64,000 bases of DNA from Pedobacter sp. Bi126 (GCF_918698245.1 NZ_CAKKMS010000007.1:124001-188000); one strand, 5' to 3'; positions 8,624 through 17,093 are shown, counted from the first letter of the stretch. Made by a program: numbers and translations. The notes: a model not told the origin generated them from the letters alone.

Positions 8624-9936
8624 TAATCTGCCTTTTTAAATATTTTATATAGAAGAAATATGCCCAAAATAATACCCGAATAAATTAAACCCAATTTAAG
8701 ATTATAAATCAGCATTGCGATGAAAGAAACGCAGGAAATAATTAATGCAATAATGGGAAATAACGGATAAATTGGTGTTTTGAAAGGTCTTACCATTTCT
8801 GGTTTGTTTTTCCTCAGTACCATTACCGAAATCATCGAGATGATATATAAAGTTAATGCGCCAAATACAGAAATGATAATAATTTCGGCAGTTTTACCTG
8901 ATAAAAGTGCGATGATACCAATCACCATATTGCCAATTAATGCATTTGCGGGTGTTTGGAATTTAGGAGAAATTTTTCCGAGGATAGCCGGGATACTTTT
9001 TACACGGCCCATCTCGTAAGTAGAACGGCCGGCTGCCAAAACTAATCCATGAAAGGAGGCTACCAGGCCAAATAACCCAACCGTGATGAGTAAATGATAC
9101 ATCAGGTGGTTATCGCCTGTGATCATCGAAAGGGCGAGTGGTAAAGGCGAATCAGAGGTTTCGCCCGATTTTCCGTTTTTATACACAATGGCTTCCCAGC
9201 CGCCAATGCCAATGGTGGAGATAAAAACAAGCACACATAAAACAACCAATGTAAATATGCCCCAGCCAAAGCCCTTGCCGATATCTCGCTGTGGGTTCTT
9301 GGTTTCTTCGGCTACATTTGCAACGCCTTCAATACCCAGGAAAAACCAGATGGCAAAAGGGATAGCAGCAAAAACACCGCTCCAACCATTTGGGAAATTG
9401 TTATGGACCAGGTTTTCTGCATGAAATTTAGGCAATGTAATGCCTGAGAACAATAACAGTTCGCCAACGGCCAAAACGGTAATAATCACTTCGAACGAAG
9501 CCGCGGCTTTTACGCCATATACATTTAGGGCGGTGAAAATAAAATAAACTGCAATTGCACTGGTGAGGATGGGGACCTGTGGAAAGAAAGCATTAAAATA
9601 AGCACCAATGGCAAAGGCAATGGCAGGTGGTGCAAATATAAATTCGACCATTTGGGCAATACCTGCAATAAAACCGATGTTTTTACCCAGTGCGGTATTG
9701 GCATAATCGAAAACACCACCGGCTTTTGGTATCGCACAGGCCAGTTCGGCATAGCTGAAACTAAAGGTAACATACATTACCATAATGGCAACCGTAGCGA
9801 TGGCCATACCCAGTGTGCCGCCTTTTTCAAGACCTAAGTTCCAACCGAAATACATCCCCGAAATCACATATCCTACACCAAGCCCCCACAGCATAAAGGG
9901 CGTAAGGGTTTTCTTTAAACTATCTTTTTGTTCCAT
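8623..9936 (-). CDS. APC-family permease, ethanolamine permease (Eat) type
   Basis: A 437-residue integral membrane protein with about twelve hydrophobic segments. The first helix region reads GVGYVISGMYFGWNLGL, which I recognise as the diagnostic opening of ethanolamine permeases (TC 2.A.3.5). FSYAELACAIPKAGG and WFFLGIEGVANVAEETKNP also match that group more than generic amino-acid permeases. It would import ethanolamine, or a related amino alcohol, by secondary transport. It is the first gene of the catabolic cluster and overlaps the ligase by one base. A choice between ethanolamine and a close analogue cannot be made from sequence alone. Confidence 0.82.
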   Translation of the reverse strand: MEQKDSLKKTLTPFMLWGLGVGYVISGMYFGWNLGLEKGGTLGMAIATVAIMVMYVTFSFSYAELACAIPKAGGVFDYANTALGKNIGFIAGIAQMVEFIFAPPAIAFAIGAYFNAFFPQVPILTSAIAVYFIFTALNVYGVKAAASFEVIITVLAVGELLLFSGITLPKFHAENLVHNNFPNGWSGVFAAIPFAIWFFLGIEGVANVAEETKNPQRDIGKGFGWGIFTLVVLCVLVFISTIGIGGWEAIVYKNGKSGETSDSPLPLALSMITGDNHLMYHLLITVGLFGLVASFHGLVLAAGRSTYEMGRVKSIPAILGKISPKFQTPANALIGNMVIGIIALLSGKTAEIIIISVFGALTLYIISMISVMVLRKNKPEMVRPFKTPIYPLFPIIALIISCVSFIAMLIYNLKLGLIYSGIILGIFLLYKIFKKAD

Positions 9937-10074
9937 TGACAGGATGATAAGATTTAAATAGGTTTATATTAATTGCCCGGAAATGATAAACTATTAACCT
10001 CGGTATCTGGTGTTTAAAGTAGTAATTATTTTTTAGTTAAGGAGATAATATATTTGTTTTTGGTTAAAAATAAA

Positions 10075-10098
10075 AAACCAATGCTTAAGCATTGGTTT
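10075..10098 (-). terminator. Rho-independent terminator of yiaA-like gene
   Basis: A perfect 24-base palindrome (AAACCAATGCTT / AAGCATTGGTTT) lies about 30 bases past the yiaA-like stop. On the minus strand it is followed by a T-rich run, as expected for an intrinsic terminator. Confidence 0.85.
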
Positions 10099-10129
10099 CA
10101 ATAAAATTCGTTAAGATAAGCTGTTTTGG

Positions 10130-10537
10130 CTATTCCAAATCACGGTTTTTATTCACGATCTGGCTGTCTCTCGTATTTTTCTGCACTGTAATGGCGCCAA
10201 ATAGCGAGAGTAAAAAGGCAAAGGCATAAAACCCTTTTTCGCTGGGCAGCAAAGTAGCATTCCATAAACCGATTACCAATAAAGTAATGGTTAAGAGCGT
10301 AGAAAACCAACTGATACCGTAATAAATTTCAGTAACCGGAATTCCTTCCAATTTATCGCGAACAGCTTTTTGTAAAGAGATTACGGCGAAAAGGCCAAAC
10401 ATCAATACGGTAAAATAATATCCTTTTTCATTAAGAAGCATATCAGAACGCCATAGGCCTACAATAAAGCCGATCATTCCGATACCTAATGCAATCCAGG
10501 CAGCTGCCACGAACGCATTCGATGGTTTTTGATTCAT
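10130..10537 (-). CDS. yiaA: YiaA/YiaB family inner membrane protein
   Basis: A 135-residue membrane protein made of two similar halves, each with two transmembrane helices. Each half opens with an AxWxxLxIG or YYGISWFSTLL helix and ends with an F.LF..I.(L/V)QK..RD motif (ISLQKAVRD and ITVQKNTRD). This duplicated pattern defines the YiaAB family of unknown function. It stands alone, downstream of nothing on its strand, with its own terminator. Function is unknown; family assignment is firm. Confidence 0.87.
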   Translation of the reverse strand: MNQKPSNAFVAAAWIALGIGMIGFIVGLWRSDMLLNEKGYYFTVLMFGLFAVISLQKAVRDKLEGIPVTEIYYGISWFSTLLTITLLVIGLWNATLLPSEKGFYAFAFLLSLFGAITVQKNTRDSQIVNKNRDLE

Positions 10538-10705
10538 TGTTTTGAGATTTAATTTAATTCAATAGACAACGCTAAAGATTGGCAAAAGGTATAAAAATTA
10601 AAAGACAGTACCTTAAATTATTTTGGAATATCAGCACCTTGGGGATAAAAAATCAAACAAAATCCCATCTTTTGCATTATAGCTGTATAACCTTATCTTA
10701 GTTAT

Positions 10706-12202
10706 ATGCGAACATTGCTTACTTCTGCCCAAATGCGTAATGCCGATCAGTTTACGATTGCGAATAAACCAATAGCATCAATCGATCTGATGGAAAAGGC
10801 TGCAAGGGCTTTTGTTCAAACTTTTTTAAGAGACGAGTTTGATACCAATAAAAGCGTTGCTATATGCTGTGGTAAGGGAAATAACGGGGGAGATGGATTA
10901 GCCATTGCCCATTTGCTTATCGCTAACGGATACGAGAATATAAAAGTTTACATCATCAATTTCAGTAAAAAACAAAGCGACGATTTTGCCATCAACCTAC
11001 AGCGGATTGAAGAAACGAGATGCAAAAAAACGATCATCAACCAGGTTTATGACTTAAAGAACCTGAAAGCCGATTTAATTATCGACGCCATTTTAGGCTC
11101 CGGTTTAAATAAACCTTTAAGCGGAGAATATGAACAGCTGGTTCAGGTCATTAACAAGCTGAATAAAAAAGTGTATGCAGTTGATGTACCCACTGGTTTT
11201 TTTGCGGAAGGCAAGCTGCCTAAAGATTACAACGGTATAAAAGCCTATAAAACAGTTTGTTTTCAACGGCCGAAGATTAACTTTTTCTTCCCAGAGTCGG
11301 CCATGGCAACTGAAAAATATGAGGTGGTTGATATTGATCTGGATGAGGCTTTTATCCAAAAACAAGAGGCAGATTTTTATTTGGTGGAAGAAAGTGATAT
11401 TGAAAAGATCCTGAAGCCCCGAAAATTGTTCAGCCATAAAGGTACTTACGGCCACGCACTGATAATCGCGGGAAATAGCAATACCATGGGTGCGGCTTTA
11501 TTGTCTTCGATGGCCTGTTTACACACAGGGGCGGGATTAACCACAGCCTGTATCCCACAGAGCGGATTAACCGCCTTAAATATAACCTTACCAGAAGCAA
11601 TGGCGCTACCAAGGGACGAATACACGAGGATAGAGAATCCCAAGAAATATCAGGCAATTGCTATTGGCCCAGGTTTAGGTACTGAGGCTGAGAATGAAAA
11701 ACTGCTCGAAAGCTTGATTATGGCCAACCAGGCAATGATTATTGATGCCGATGCTTTAAATATTCTGGGCGAAAGACCCGATCTAATCAATAAACTTGCC
11801 GCAAATACCATTCTTACCCCACACATGAAGGAATTCGATCGGTTATTCGACGAACATGATAACTGGTGGGACAGGGTGCAAAAGGCTATAGAACAGGCCA
11901 TGCAAAAGAAGATCGTTATCGTGCTTAAAAACCAGTATACTTTTATCTGCCTGCCTACAGGTAAGGTACTCATCAATCCTACGGGCAATGCGGCAATGGC
12001 GCAAGGGGGAATGGGGGATATTCTTACCGGTATTATTGCAGGCTTTGTCGCACAGCAATATTCGGCAGCAGATGCCGCTATTTTAGCGTGTTACATTCAT
12101 GGAAAAGCAGGCGATGCTTTAGCGCACGAACACTTTGTGGTTACCGCCTCTCAGGTTGCAACGAGGGTGTCTAATGAAATTAAAGTGCTCATATCCAATT
12201 AG
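10706..12202 (+). CDS. nnr: Bifunctional NAD(P)H-hydrate epimerase / ADP-dependent NAD(P)H-hydrate dehydratase
   Basis: A 498-residue fusion of the YjeF_N epimerase domain (about 1-215) and the carbohydrate-kinase-like dehydratase domain (about 225-495). The epimerase part shows CGKGNNGGDGLA and an AIxGSGL loop. The dehydratase part shows GHALIIAGNSNTMGAA, LTPHMKEFDRL and the anion-hole motif AQGGMGDILTGIIAGF. Together they repair hydrated NADH and NADPH: the epimerase interconverts R and S hydrates and the dehydratase dehydrates the S form using ADP. Length equals the usual bifunctional form. It is monocistronic on the plus strand, divergent from yiaA. The ATG at 10706 sits a few bases after a TATCTTAG box. 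Confidence 0.95.
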   Translation: MRTLLTSAQMRNADQFTIANKPIASIDLMEKAARAFVQTFLRDEFDTNKSVAICCGKGNNGGDGLAIAHLLIANGYENIKVYIINFSKKQSDDFAINLQRIEETRCKKTIINQVYDLKNLKADLIIDAILGSGLNKPLSGEYEQLVQVINKLNKKVYAVDVPTGFFAEGKLPKDYNGIKAYKTVCFQRPKINFFFPESAMATEKYEVVDIDLDEAFIQKQEADFYLVEESDIEKILKPRKLFSHKGTYGHALIIAGNSNTMGAALLSSMACLHTGAGLTTACIPQSGLTALNITLPEAMALPRDEYTRIENPKKYQAIAIGPGLGTEAENEKLLESLIMANQAMIIDADALNILGERPDLINKLAANTILTPHMKEFDRLFDEHDNWWDRVQKAIEQAMQKKIVIVLKNQYTFICLPTGKVLINPTGNAAMAQGGMGDILTGIIAGFVAQQYSAADAAILACYIHGKAGDALAHEHFVVTASQVATRVSNEIKVLISN

Positions 12203-12332
12203 TTTGTTCGTTGCGTGTAGTTAGCCACAATTGTGGAGAAAAACTGGTATTAATCTACTATGCTTCTAGTTTATAATTTATAGTTTAAGGGAGTATTTAA
12301 AATAACAGATATCTTACGGAAAACAAATTATT

Positions 12333-13034
12333 ATGGCACAAAAAGAGTACACGCTGAATGAATTAATTCAGGAATCGGCAGAGAATCCAAATGAAAACGA
12401 TTTTTTCGAATTAGAGAAACCTGCCATGCTGGAGGTAAATCTAAAAAATCAAAAAATATTGGCAAAAGCAGGTTCGATGGTTGCTTACATTGGGAATATC
12501 GATTTTAAAAGAGAAGGACTATTGAGCAAAGGTTTGGGTGGTTTGTTAAAGAAAGCCATATCTGGCGAAGGTACTTCGCTGATGCACGCCACTGGAACAG
12601 GTAAATTATATCTGGCCGATGAGGGCAAGAAAGTAAAGATCATCAAACTTCAAAATGAAGCGGTTTTTGTAAATGGTAATGATGTATTGGCTTTAGAAGA
12701 CAATATTAAAAACGAAATAAAAATGCTAAAAAGCATTGCAGGGATGATGAGCGGTGGTTTATTTCAGGTTAAGTTATCGGGCAGTGGCTATATTGCCATT
12801 ACCACACATGGCGAACCGAATCTATTAAGGGTTACCAGCAATCAGCCTGTGTACACTGATCCTAATGCTACAGTAGCCTGGTCTGAAAACTTAACACCAA
12901 ATATTAAAACCAATTTAACTTTCGGGTCTTTTATCGGAAGAGGAAGTGGCGAATCTTTCCAATTAGAATTTTTTGGCGAGGGATGGGTTTTGGTACAGCC
13001 CTACGAAGAGGTGAAATACGCAGCGAAATCTTAA
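12333..13034 (+). CDS. AIM24 family protein
   Basis: A 233-residue soluble protein of the AIM24/TraT-like beta-barrel family, with no signal peptide. The N-terminal 25 residues are polar. Then come LEVNLKNQKILAKAGSMVAYIGNI, a Gly-rich GLGGLLKKAISGEGTSLMHATGTGKLYLA segment (positions about 65-105) and the terminal GEGWVLVQPYEEV typical of the family. Bacterial members have no proven biochemical role; yeast AIM24 affects the mitochondrial inner membrane. A near-copy of the last 15 codons recurs at 13338-13385, evidence of a former duplication. Family call is strong, function unknown. Confidence 0.85.
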   Translation: MAQKEYTLNELIQESAENPNENDFFELEKPAMLEVNLKNQKILAKAGSMVAYIGNIDFKREGLLSKGLGGLLKKAISGEGTSLMHATGTGKLYLADEGKKVKIIKLQNEAVFVNGNDVLALEDNIKNEIKMLKSIAGMMSGGLFQVKLSGSGYIAITTHGEPNLLRVTSNQPVYTDPNATVAWSENLTPNIKTNLTFGSFIGRGSGESFQLEFFGEGWVLVQPYEEVKYAAKS

Positions 13035-13161
13035 TCATCGAATCGTCATCTCGACCGCAGTGTTCCAAAGGAACTCCTTTAGAGGAGAGATCTTTAAGAC
13101 AAGGTCTCTCTGCATGTGTTAATCAGGTGTTGAGCTTCGTTTAGCAGAAATATTTATCCAC

Positions 13162-13257
13162 TTTTTTGGAAAGCACATGCAGAAGCATTTAGGCAACGAT
13201 AGTCCTGCCATTCGCTTTACCGCTCTGCGTTTGGTGTTCGCTGTTGTCAGGTTTAGG
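13162..13257 (-). repeat. Dispersed repeat, CCTAAACCTGACA / GAATGGCAGGAC family, copy 1
   Basis: Read on the minus strand, this begins CCTAAACCTGACA, contains AGCGAATGGCAGGACTA and ends TGCTTTCCAAAAAA. The same head, core and tail occur in the same order and spacing at 63762-63864 (plus), and looser relatives at 57442-57515 and 16828-16914. Middle parts differ, as would be expected for a structured RNA or a terminal-repeat-type mobile remnant. Confidence 0.6.
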
Positions 13258-13337
13258 CGGCGCGGCCATTCATCATATTTAAGGTTGCATAGAGCAAAAC
13301 CTATGGCTTAATAGGCTATTCTCTTATTTGCAAGAGG

Positions 13338-13385
13338 GTATTGGTACAGCCTTATGAAGAGGTGAAATACGTAGTGAAATCTTAA
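13338..13385 (+). pseudogene. Remnant of a second AIM24 gene copy (last 15 codons)
   Basis: The bases translate to VLVQPYEEVKYVVKS followed by TAA, against VLVQPYEEVKYAAKS and TAA in the intact gene about 350 bases upstream. Nucleotide identity is high through the stop codon and falls away before it. Both stops are followed by a short spacer and then a CGTCAT palindrome. There is no start codon and no more coding sequence, so this is a decayed or truncated tandem copy. Confidence 0.85.
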
Positions 13386-13539
13386 TATAGTAGCATCGTC
13401 ATTCCCAACTTGATTGGGAACCACGCAGTGCTCATGAATGCCTTTGAAAAGAAGAAAGCCTATGAATAATCGTAATGAAATAGGCTTTAAGATTCCCGCC
13501 TGCGCGGGAATGACGGCGTAATGCTTGTAAAAAAACTAA

Positions 13540-13570
13540 AAATCCCAGCATTGATAAAATGCTGGGATTT
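13540..13570 (-). terminator. Rho-independent terminator of sigma/anti-sigma operon
   Basis: A 12-bp perfect stem (AAATCCCAGCAT / ATGCTGGGATTT) with a 7-base loop lies about 26 bases after the anti-sigma stop. On the minus strand it is followed by a T-rich tract. Confidence 0.88.
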
Positions 13571-13595
13571 AATATTTTAACTAAATAATCTCTTT

Positions 13596-14459
13596 TTAAA
13601 CACCGCCCATTACGGTTAATTTATCCATTGTTGGATTAACACTTCCGCCCATAGGCTCTATAGTTACCGCAAAAGCCTGTGCTTCCTGAATGGTCTGCAT
13701 TTTTACCAATGCTTCGTTATTAGTTGAATCCGTTTTGCCGAATACGCCTAAACTTACCGGTTTCCCGTTTACCAAAGCCCATAACTGATATTGATGTGCT
13801 GCATCGGTTTTTGGTAAATCCATTGCTACATAGTTAATTAGCACACTTTTATCTTTTTTGTTCCAGTAAACTTTCATTTTCGAGCTCGGGCTAAAAGCTT
13901 GGCCAGCCATTCTGATGGTTGCCCATTCTTTGCTGTCGGCCATTGCAGCCATATTATCTAAACCCTGGTTTTCGAACTCTAATTTGCTTACTACGCCAGC
14001 AAATTTTTGTTTATCCAGATTCAAACTTGCAATTTGGTCGTGTGCAGCATTTAGCTTGTTATAGGTAATAAACAATGCCGCTGTACTTACTACCAATAAA
14101 GCTATACAAGCAACTAAGGCATAACGCAAAGTTCTTACTTTGGCATCGCTTCCATCTAAACGTATAATTCTTGGTTCTTCTGTATAAATTGGTTCGGGTT
14201 GAACATTCACATGCTCTTCAACTTCACTTAACCCCAACTTTTCGAATAATCTTGTTTCTACATCTGCAGATGGTTCTACAGCATTTTGCATAGCATATTG
14301 CTCCATAGCTTGCTCAATGGCAGCTATTTCATCTCTTACCTCAGGGTGTTGAGATGCCATTTCCTCAACCTGCAACGCTTCTTCAGGTGATAAATCACCT
14401 AAAACGTACAGCTCAAGTACTCCAGATTCGATATATGCTTTTAAATTTTCCACGCTCAA
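13596..14459 (-). CDS. Anti-sigma factor, RskA family
   Basis: A 287-residue membrane anti-sigma factor. Residues 1-105 are cytoplasmic and begin with the helical anti-sigma domain (YIESGVLELYVLGDLSPEEA). One transmembrane helix spans about 111-132. A short coiled coil follows, then a periplasmic RskA domain (YQLWALVNGKPVSLGVF, and a final SVNPTMDKLTVMG). RskA proteins sequester a SigK-type ECF sigma at the membrane until an outside signal triggers release. The gene overlaps the sigma gene by four bases (ATGA), the standard arrangement for such pairs. The signal is unknown. Confidence 0.9.
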   Translation of the reverse strand: MSVENLKAYIESGVLELYVLGDLSPEEALQVEEMASQHPEVRDEIAAIEQAMEQYAMQNAVEPSADVETRLFEKLGLSEVEEHVNVQPEPIYTEEPRIIRLDGSDAKVRTLRYALVACIALLVVSTAALFITYNKLNAAHDQIASLNLDKQKFAGVVSKLEFENQGLDNMAAMADSKEWATIRMAGQAFSPSSKMKVYWNKKDKSVLINYVAMDLPKTDAAHQYQLWALVNGKPVSLGVFGKTDSTNNEALVKMQTIQEAQAFAVTIEPMGGSVNPTMDKLTVMGGV

Positions 14460-15007
14460 TTAAAATTCCTTCTCAATTCAATAATAGCCAACCGGATCCG
14501 GGTTTTCACCGTACCTAATGGCAGATCTAACTTTTCTGCGGCTTCCACATGAGTGAAACCCTTGTAATAAACTAAATCAAGAACTGCTTGTAGATCCGGT
14601 TTAAGGTTCTCCACAAGTTGCTTAACTCCAAGAATATCAGGATTAAACGTTACCTTGTTTTGTTCATCAACGAAACTTACGTTATTTTCTATATCTTGGT
14701 TTTTGAGTGAATTCTTAAAGTCTTTAGAACGTAGTTTGTCGATTGATAAATTGCGGGCAATGTTCATCATCCACGTAAACAAACGTCCTTTGGTATTGTC
14801 ATAGTGTGCAGCAGACTGCCAGATTTTTACAAAAGTTTCTTGTAGTACATCCTCAGCAAGCTCTGTGTGGGTAATAATGCGCGAAATAACGCCATAAAGC
14901 GCTGACGAATACATGCTGTACAGTGTTTTTAGAACCGCGGGATCTTTCGATTGCAGTGCTTGAACAAGTTCAGGCTCAGTTAGGGTTAATTTTTTTAATG
15001 CAGTCAC
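14456..15007 (-). CDS. ECF RNA polymerase sigma factor, SigK-like
   Basis: A 183-residue ECF sigma factor. Region 2 spans about residues 25-95 (ELAEDVLQETFVKIW, then TWMMNIARNLSIDKLRS) and region 4 about 125-180 (YKGFTHVEAAEKLDLPLGTVKTRI helix-turn-helix). It would direct RNA polymerase to a small stress or envelope regulon under control of the adjacent RskA anti-sigma. The start is a GTG: the frame has a TAA nine bases upstream and no ATG until residue 28, inside region 2. A TATCTTAG sequence just upstream may be its promoter. The two-gene operon ends at the hairpin at 13540. Confidence 0.92.
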   Translation of the reverse strand: MTALKKLTLTEPELVQALQSKDPAVLKTLYSMYSSALYGVISRIITHTELAEDVLQETFVKIWQSAAHYDNTKGRLFTWMMNIARNLSIDKLRSKDFKNSLKNQDIENNVSFVDEQNKVTFNPDILGVKQLVENLKPDLQAVLDLVYYKGFTHVEAAEKLDLPLGTVKTRIRLAIIELRRNFN

Positions 15008-15121
15008 TATTGGTTACTAAGATACAATACAGAACAGTAAAAGCAAAAAAATGTTTTGTAAATGCATTCCGCCAGGGAGTACGATTATAAAATATTTTAA
15101 ATCCCTACTTATATAAGTGAA

Positions 15122-16015
15122 TTATGCAATCCCCTCAATTGGAAAAAGGTGTTTTTCTGCATGATAAGATGAGCGTACCAGCGGGCCGCTTTCTACATAC
15201 TTTAAACCTTTTGCTAAACCAGCCTCTTTATACATCGCGAAAGTATCCGGATGGATCCAGTCTACAACAGGATGGTGGTTGCGTGTAGGTTGTAAGTATT
15301 GCCCTAAAGTTAAGATATGCACACCATTTGCAACTAAATCGTCCATGGCTTCGAAAATATCTTCTTCGGTTTCGCCTAAGCCGAGCATAATGCCTGTTTT
15401 TGTTCTTAAACCAAATTCAGAAATTCTTTTTAAAGCTTCTAAACTTCTGTCGTATTTAGCCTGAATGCGCACTTGTTTGGTTAAACGCTTAACCGTTTCC
15501 ATATTGTGCGAAACCACCTCTGGCCTTTCTTCCAATACGCGGTATAAATTATCCCACTGACCCTTAAAATCGGGGATTAAGGTTTCTAAAGTAGTAACTG
15601 GACTTTCTCTGCGTATAGCCTGTAAGGTTTCTGCCCAGATGATTGAGCCGCCATCTTTTAAATCATCACGATCTACCGAAGTAATTACACAATGTTTAAC
15701 ACCCATTAATCTTACCGAATCGGCAATGCGGTTAGGCTCGTCAACATCAACGGCTAAAGGGCGGCCTGTGGCTACAGCACAGAAAGAACAGCTACGGGTA
15801 CAGATGTTACCCAAAATCATGAAGGTTGCCGTGCCTGCACCCCAACATTCGCCCATATTAGGACAATTTCCGCTTTCGCAGATGGTATGGAGCTTGTGCG
15901 TGTCTACTAAACTGCGAACTTGTGCATATTCTTTACCAACGGGTAATTTTACACGCAACCAATCTGGTTTACGTTTTACTTCAGTTACAGCAGGTACTAC
16001 CGGTAAATCAATCAT
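15122..16015 (-). CDS. lipA: Lipoyl synthase
   Basis: A 297-residue radical SAM enzyme that inserts two sulfurs into octanoyl groups on lipoyl domains of 2-oxoacid dehydrogenases and the glycine cleavage H protein. The radical SAM cluster ligands are C72, C76 and C79 (CTRSCSFC). The auxiliary cluster ligands are C46, C51 and C57 (CESGNCPNMGEC) plus the serine in the C-terminal RSSYHAEK motif. Length and all key residues are standard for LipA. No lipB is visible next door; the gene appears monocistronic. Confidence 0.97.
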   Translation of the reverse strand: MIDLPVVPAVTEVKRKPDWLRVKLPVGKEYAQVRSLVDTHKLHTICESGNCPNMGECWGAGTATFMILGNICTRSCSFCAVATGRPLAVDVDEPNRIADSVRLMGVKHCVITSVDRDDLKDGGSIIWAETLQAIRRESPVTTLETLIPDFKGQWDNLYRVLEERPEVVSHNMETVKRLTKQVRIQAKYDRSLEALKRISEFGLRTKTGIMLGLGETEEDIFEAMDDLVANGVHILTLGQYLQPTRNHHPVVDWIHPDTFAMYKEAGLAKGLKYVESGPLVRSSYHAEKHLFPIEGIA

Positions 16016-16209
16016 GGTACAAAGTTAATGAATAGGATTGAAATGTTACAATGCAGAAATGTTTGAAGGTTGTAATAATTGTGGTGATTGTTAATTGCGG
16101 GTTGGCTAACTTGCGAAGTCTGGCTGGGCAGGGCCGGAGCTAGACTTCGCAAGTTTAGCAAGGACTGCCTGTGGTTGTCAGATATTTCTATCTGACATTA
16201 TTGAAATAA
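16016..16209. repeat. Palindromic repeats (AACTTGCGAAGTCT and TGTCAGATA types)
   Basis: At about 16103-16156 the arms ACTTGCGAAGTCT and AGACTTCGCAAGTT form a long palindrome, a relative of one at 16733-16787 and another at about 55595-55650. At 16176-16197 there is a perfect 9-bp stem hairpin (TGTCAGATA / TATCTGACA) that could end transcription of the GNAT gene. Confidence 0.7.
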
Positions 16210-16641
16210 TTAAATCACATTCATTTCAAACGCGATCTGTCGTTTATTTTCCTTAAAGCCAAGCCGCTCGTAAAATTTGTGGCTTTCAGTGCGTTTGATG
16301 TTACACCTTACTTTTAGTTTTTTTACTTGATGCTTTTTCGCCCAAAGGTTTACATTTTCGATCAACTGCTTCCCGATTTTTAGGTTTCGGTAATTTTCGT
16401 CTACTATTAGGCCCCCAATTTCGATAAATGGATCAGATTCTAACCTTAAAGTATAAAAACCGTGAATCCAGCCTACTACTTTGCCATCAACTAAAGCAAC
16501 AAATGCGCAGTTTTCATTACTGTTATTAATGCGTTTAATTCTGGCTGACGTTTGCTTGATGTCACTTTCGTAACCCAATTGAGTAGAAAGTGTGGCTACG
16601 CTTTCGGCATCTTTTTCCGAAATTTCTCTGATCTGAACCAT
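16210..16641 (-). CDS. GNAT family N-acetyltransferase
   Basis: A 143-residue single-domain GNAT. The fold is visible as an N-terminal helix pair, the FVALVDGKVVGWIHGF strand pair, IGGLIVDENYRNLKIGKQLI (the acetyl-CoA pyrophosphate loop, R/Q-x-x-G-x-G/K-like) and a C-terminal SHKFYERLGFKE motif. It transfers an acetyl group from acetyl-CoA to an amine. The acceptor cannot be predicted. The gene stands alone between two blocks of palindromic repeats. Confidence 0.88.
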   Translation of the reverse strand: MVQIREISEKDAESVATLSTQLGYESDIKQTSARIKRINNSNENCAFVALVDGKVVGWIHGFYTLRLESDPFIEIGGLIVDENYRNLKIGKQLIENVNLWAKKHQVKKLKVRCNIKRTESHKFYERLGFKENKRQIAFEMNVI

Positions 16642-17093
16642 TTATTGATGTTTTGATAGATGAAGCTAAAATTAAAGATTAGATTTTGTTTTTACCGCCA
16701 GATGGTAACATCTGACAGCACACCGCGTGCCAGGCCAATTTGCGAAGTCTCACAAGGCCAGAGGCTGGATAGACTTCACAAGTTAGTGTCGGTTTTTTTA
16801 AGCCAAAAGCAGATGAATAACCAAATTAAACCCTATTGAAGCGGCAGCCTGAGCCCCTTCGACGAAGCTACAGCAGAAAGAGGGACTGCTGTACCCGATA
16901 AGCAGTAATGCACCTTTTTCTAGTGTTTGAGAAAAATCAACACTATAAATAAATTTTGTTTTACTTTCAGATGGTAACATCTGACAGCACAGATGCTGCA
17001 CTGAACCTGTTGATAAATGTTACTTAAAAATCATAACCTTAACATTGCAACTTTTAACGTTTTAACTTTCTAACTTAATCTTACATTTGCAAT
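16642..17093. repeat. Intergenic repeat cluster before cysS
   Basis: No gene is supported in this 452-base gap. Two direct copies of a roughly 38-base sequence containing CAGATGGTAACATCTGACAG lie at about 16684-16722 and 16953-16991. Between them sit an AATTTGCGAAGTCT palindrome (16733-16787) and a loose member of the GGCAGC ... GGGACT element (16828-16914). The region immediately before cysS has a TACATTTG box at 17082-17089, only a few bases from the cysS ATG, so a leaderless or very short-leader transcript is possible. Confidence 0.7.

Larger units (their letters stand above)
13035..13595. repeat. Repeat-rich intergenic region between AIM24 gene and anti-sigma gene
   Basis: This 561-base gap holds, in order: a GTCATCTCGACCG half-palindrome (from about 13044), a reversed copy of the CCTAAACCTGACA ... 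GAATGGCAGGAC ... TGCTTT element (13162-13257, minus), the AIM24 3' remnant (13338-13385), a reversed GTCATTCCC palindrome (13397-13516), and a terminator (13540-13570). No intact gene is seen. Its density of elements marks it as a site of repeated insertion or rearrangement. Confidence 0.85.

Noticed and set aside
3325..9936. Classical putrescine (Puu) pathway
   Set aside because: No PuuB-type FAD amine oxidase is present, an iron alcohol dehydrogenase is in its place, and the permease resembles ethanolamine permease rather than PuuP. Not fully excluded until tested.
2932..9936. Classical EutBC ethanolamine system
   Set aside because: No ammonia-lyase subunits, reactivase or microcompartment shell genes were seen in the window.
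16798..17001. A 67-codon minus-strand frame upstream of cysS
   Set aside because: The frame lies entirely in repeat sequence (CAGATGGTAACATCTGACAG and the H-type element) and resembles no protein.
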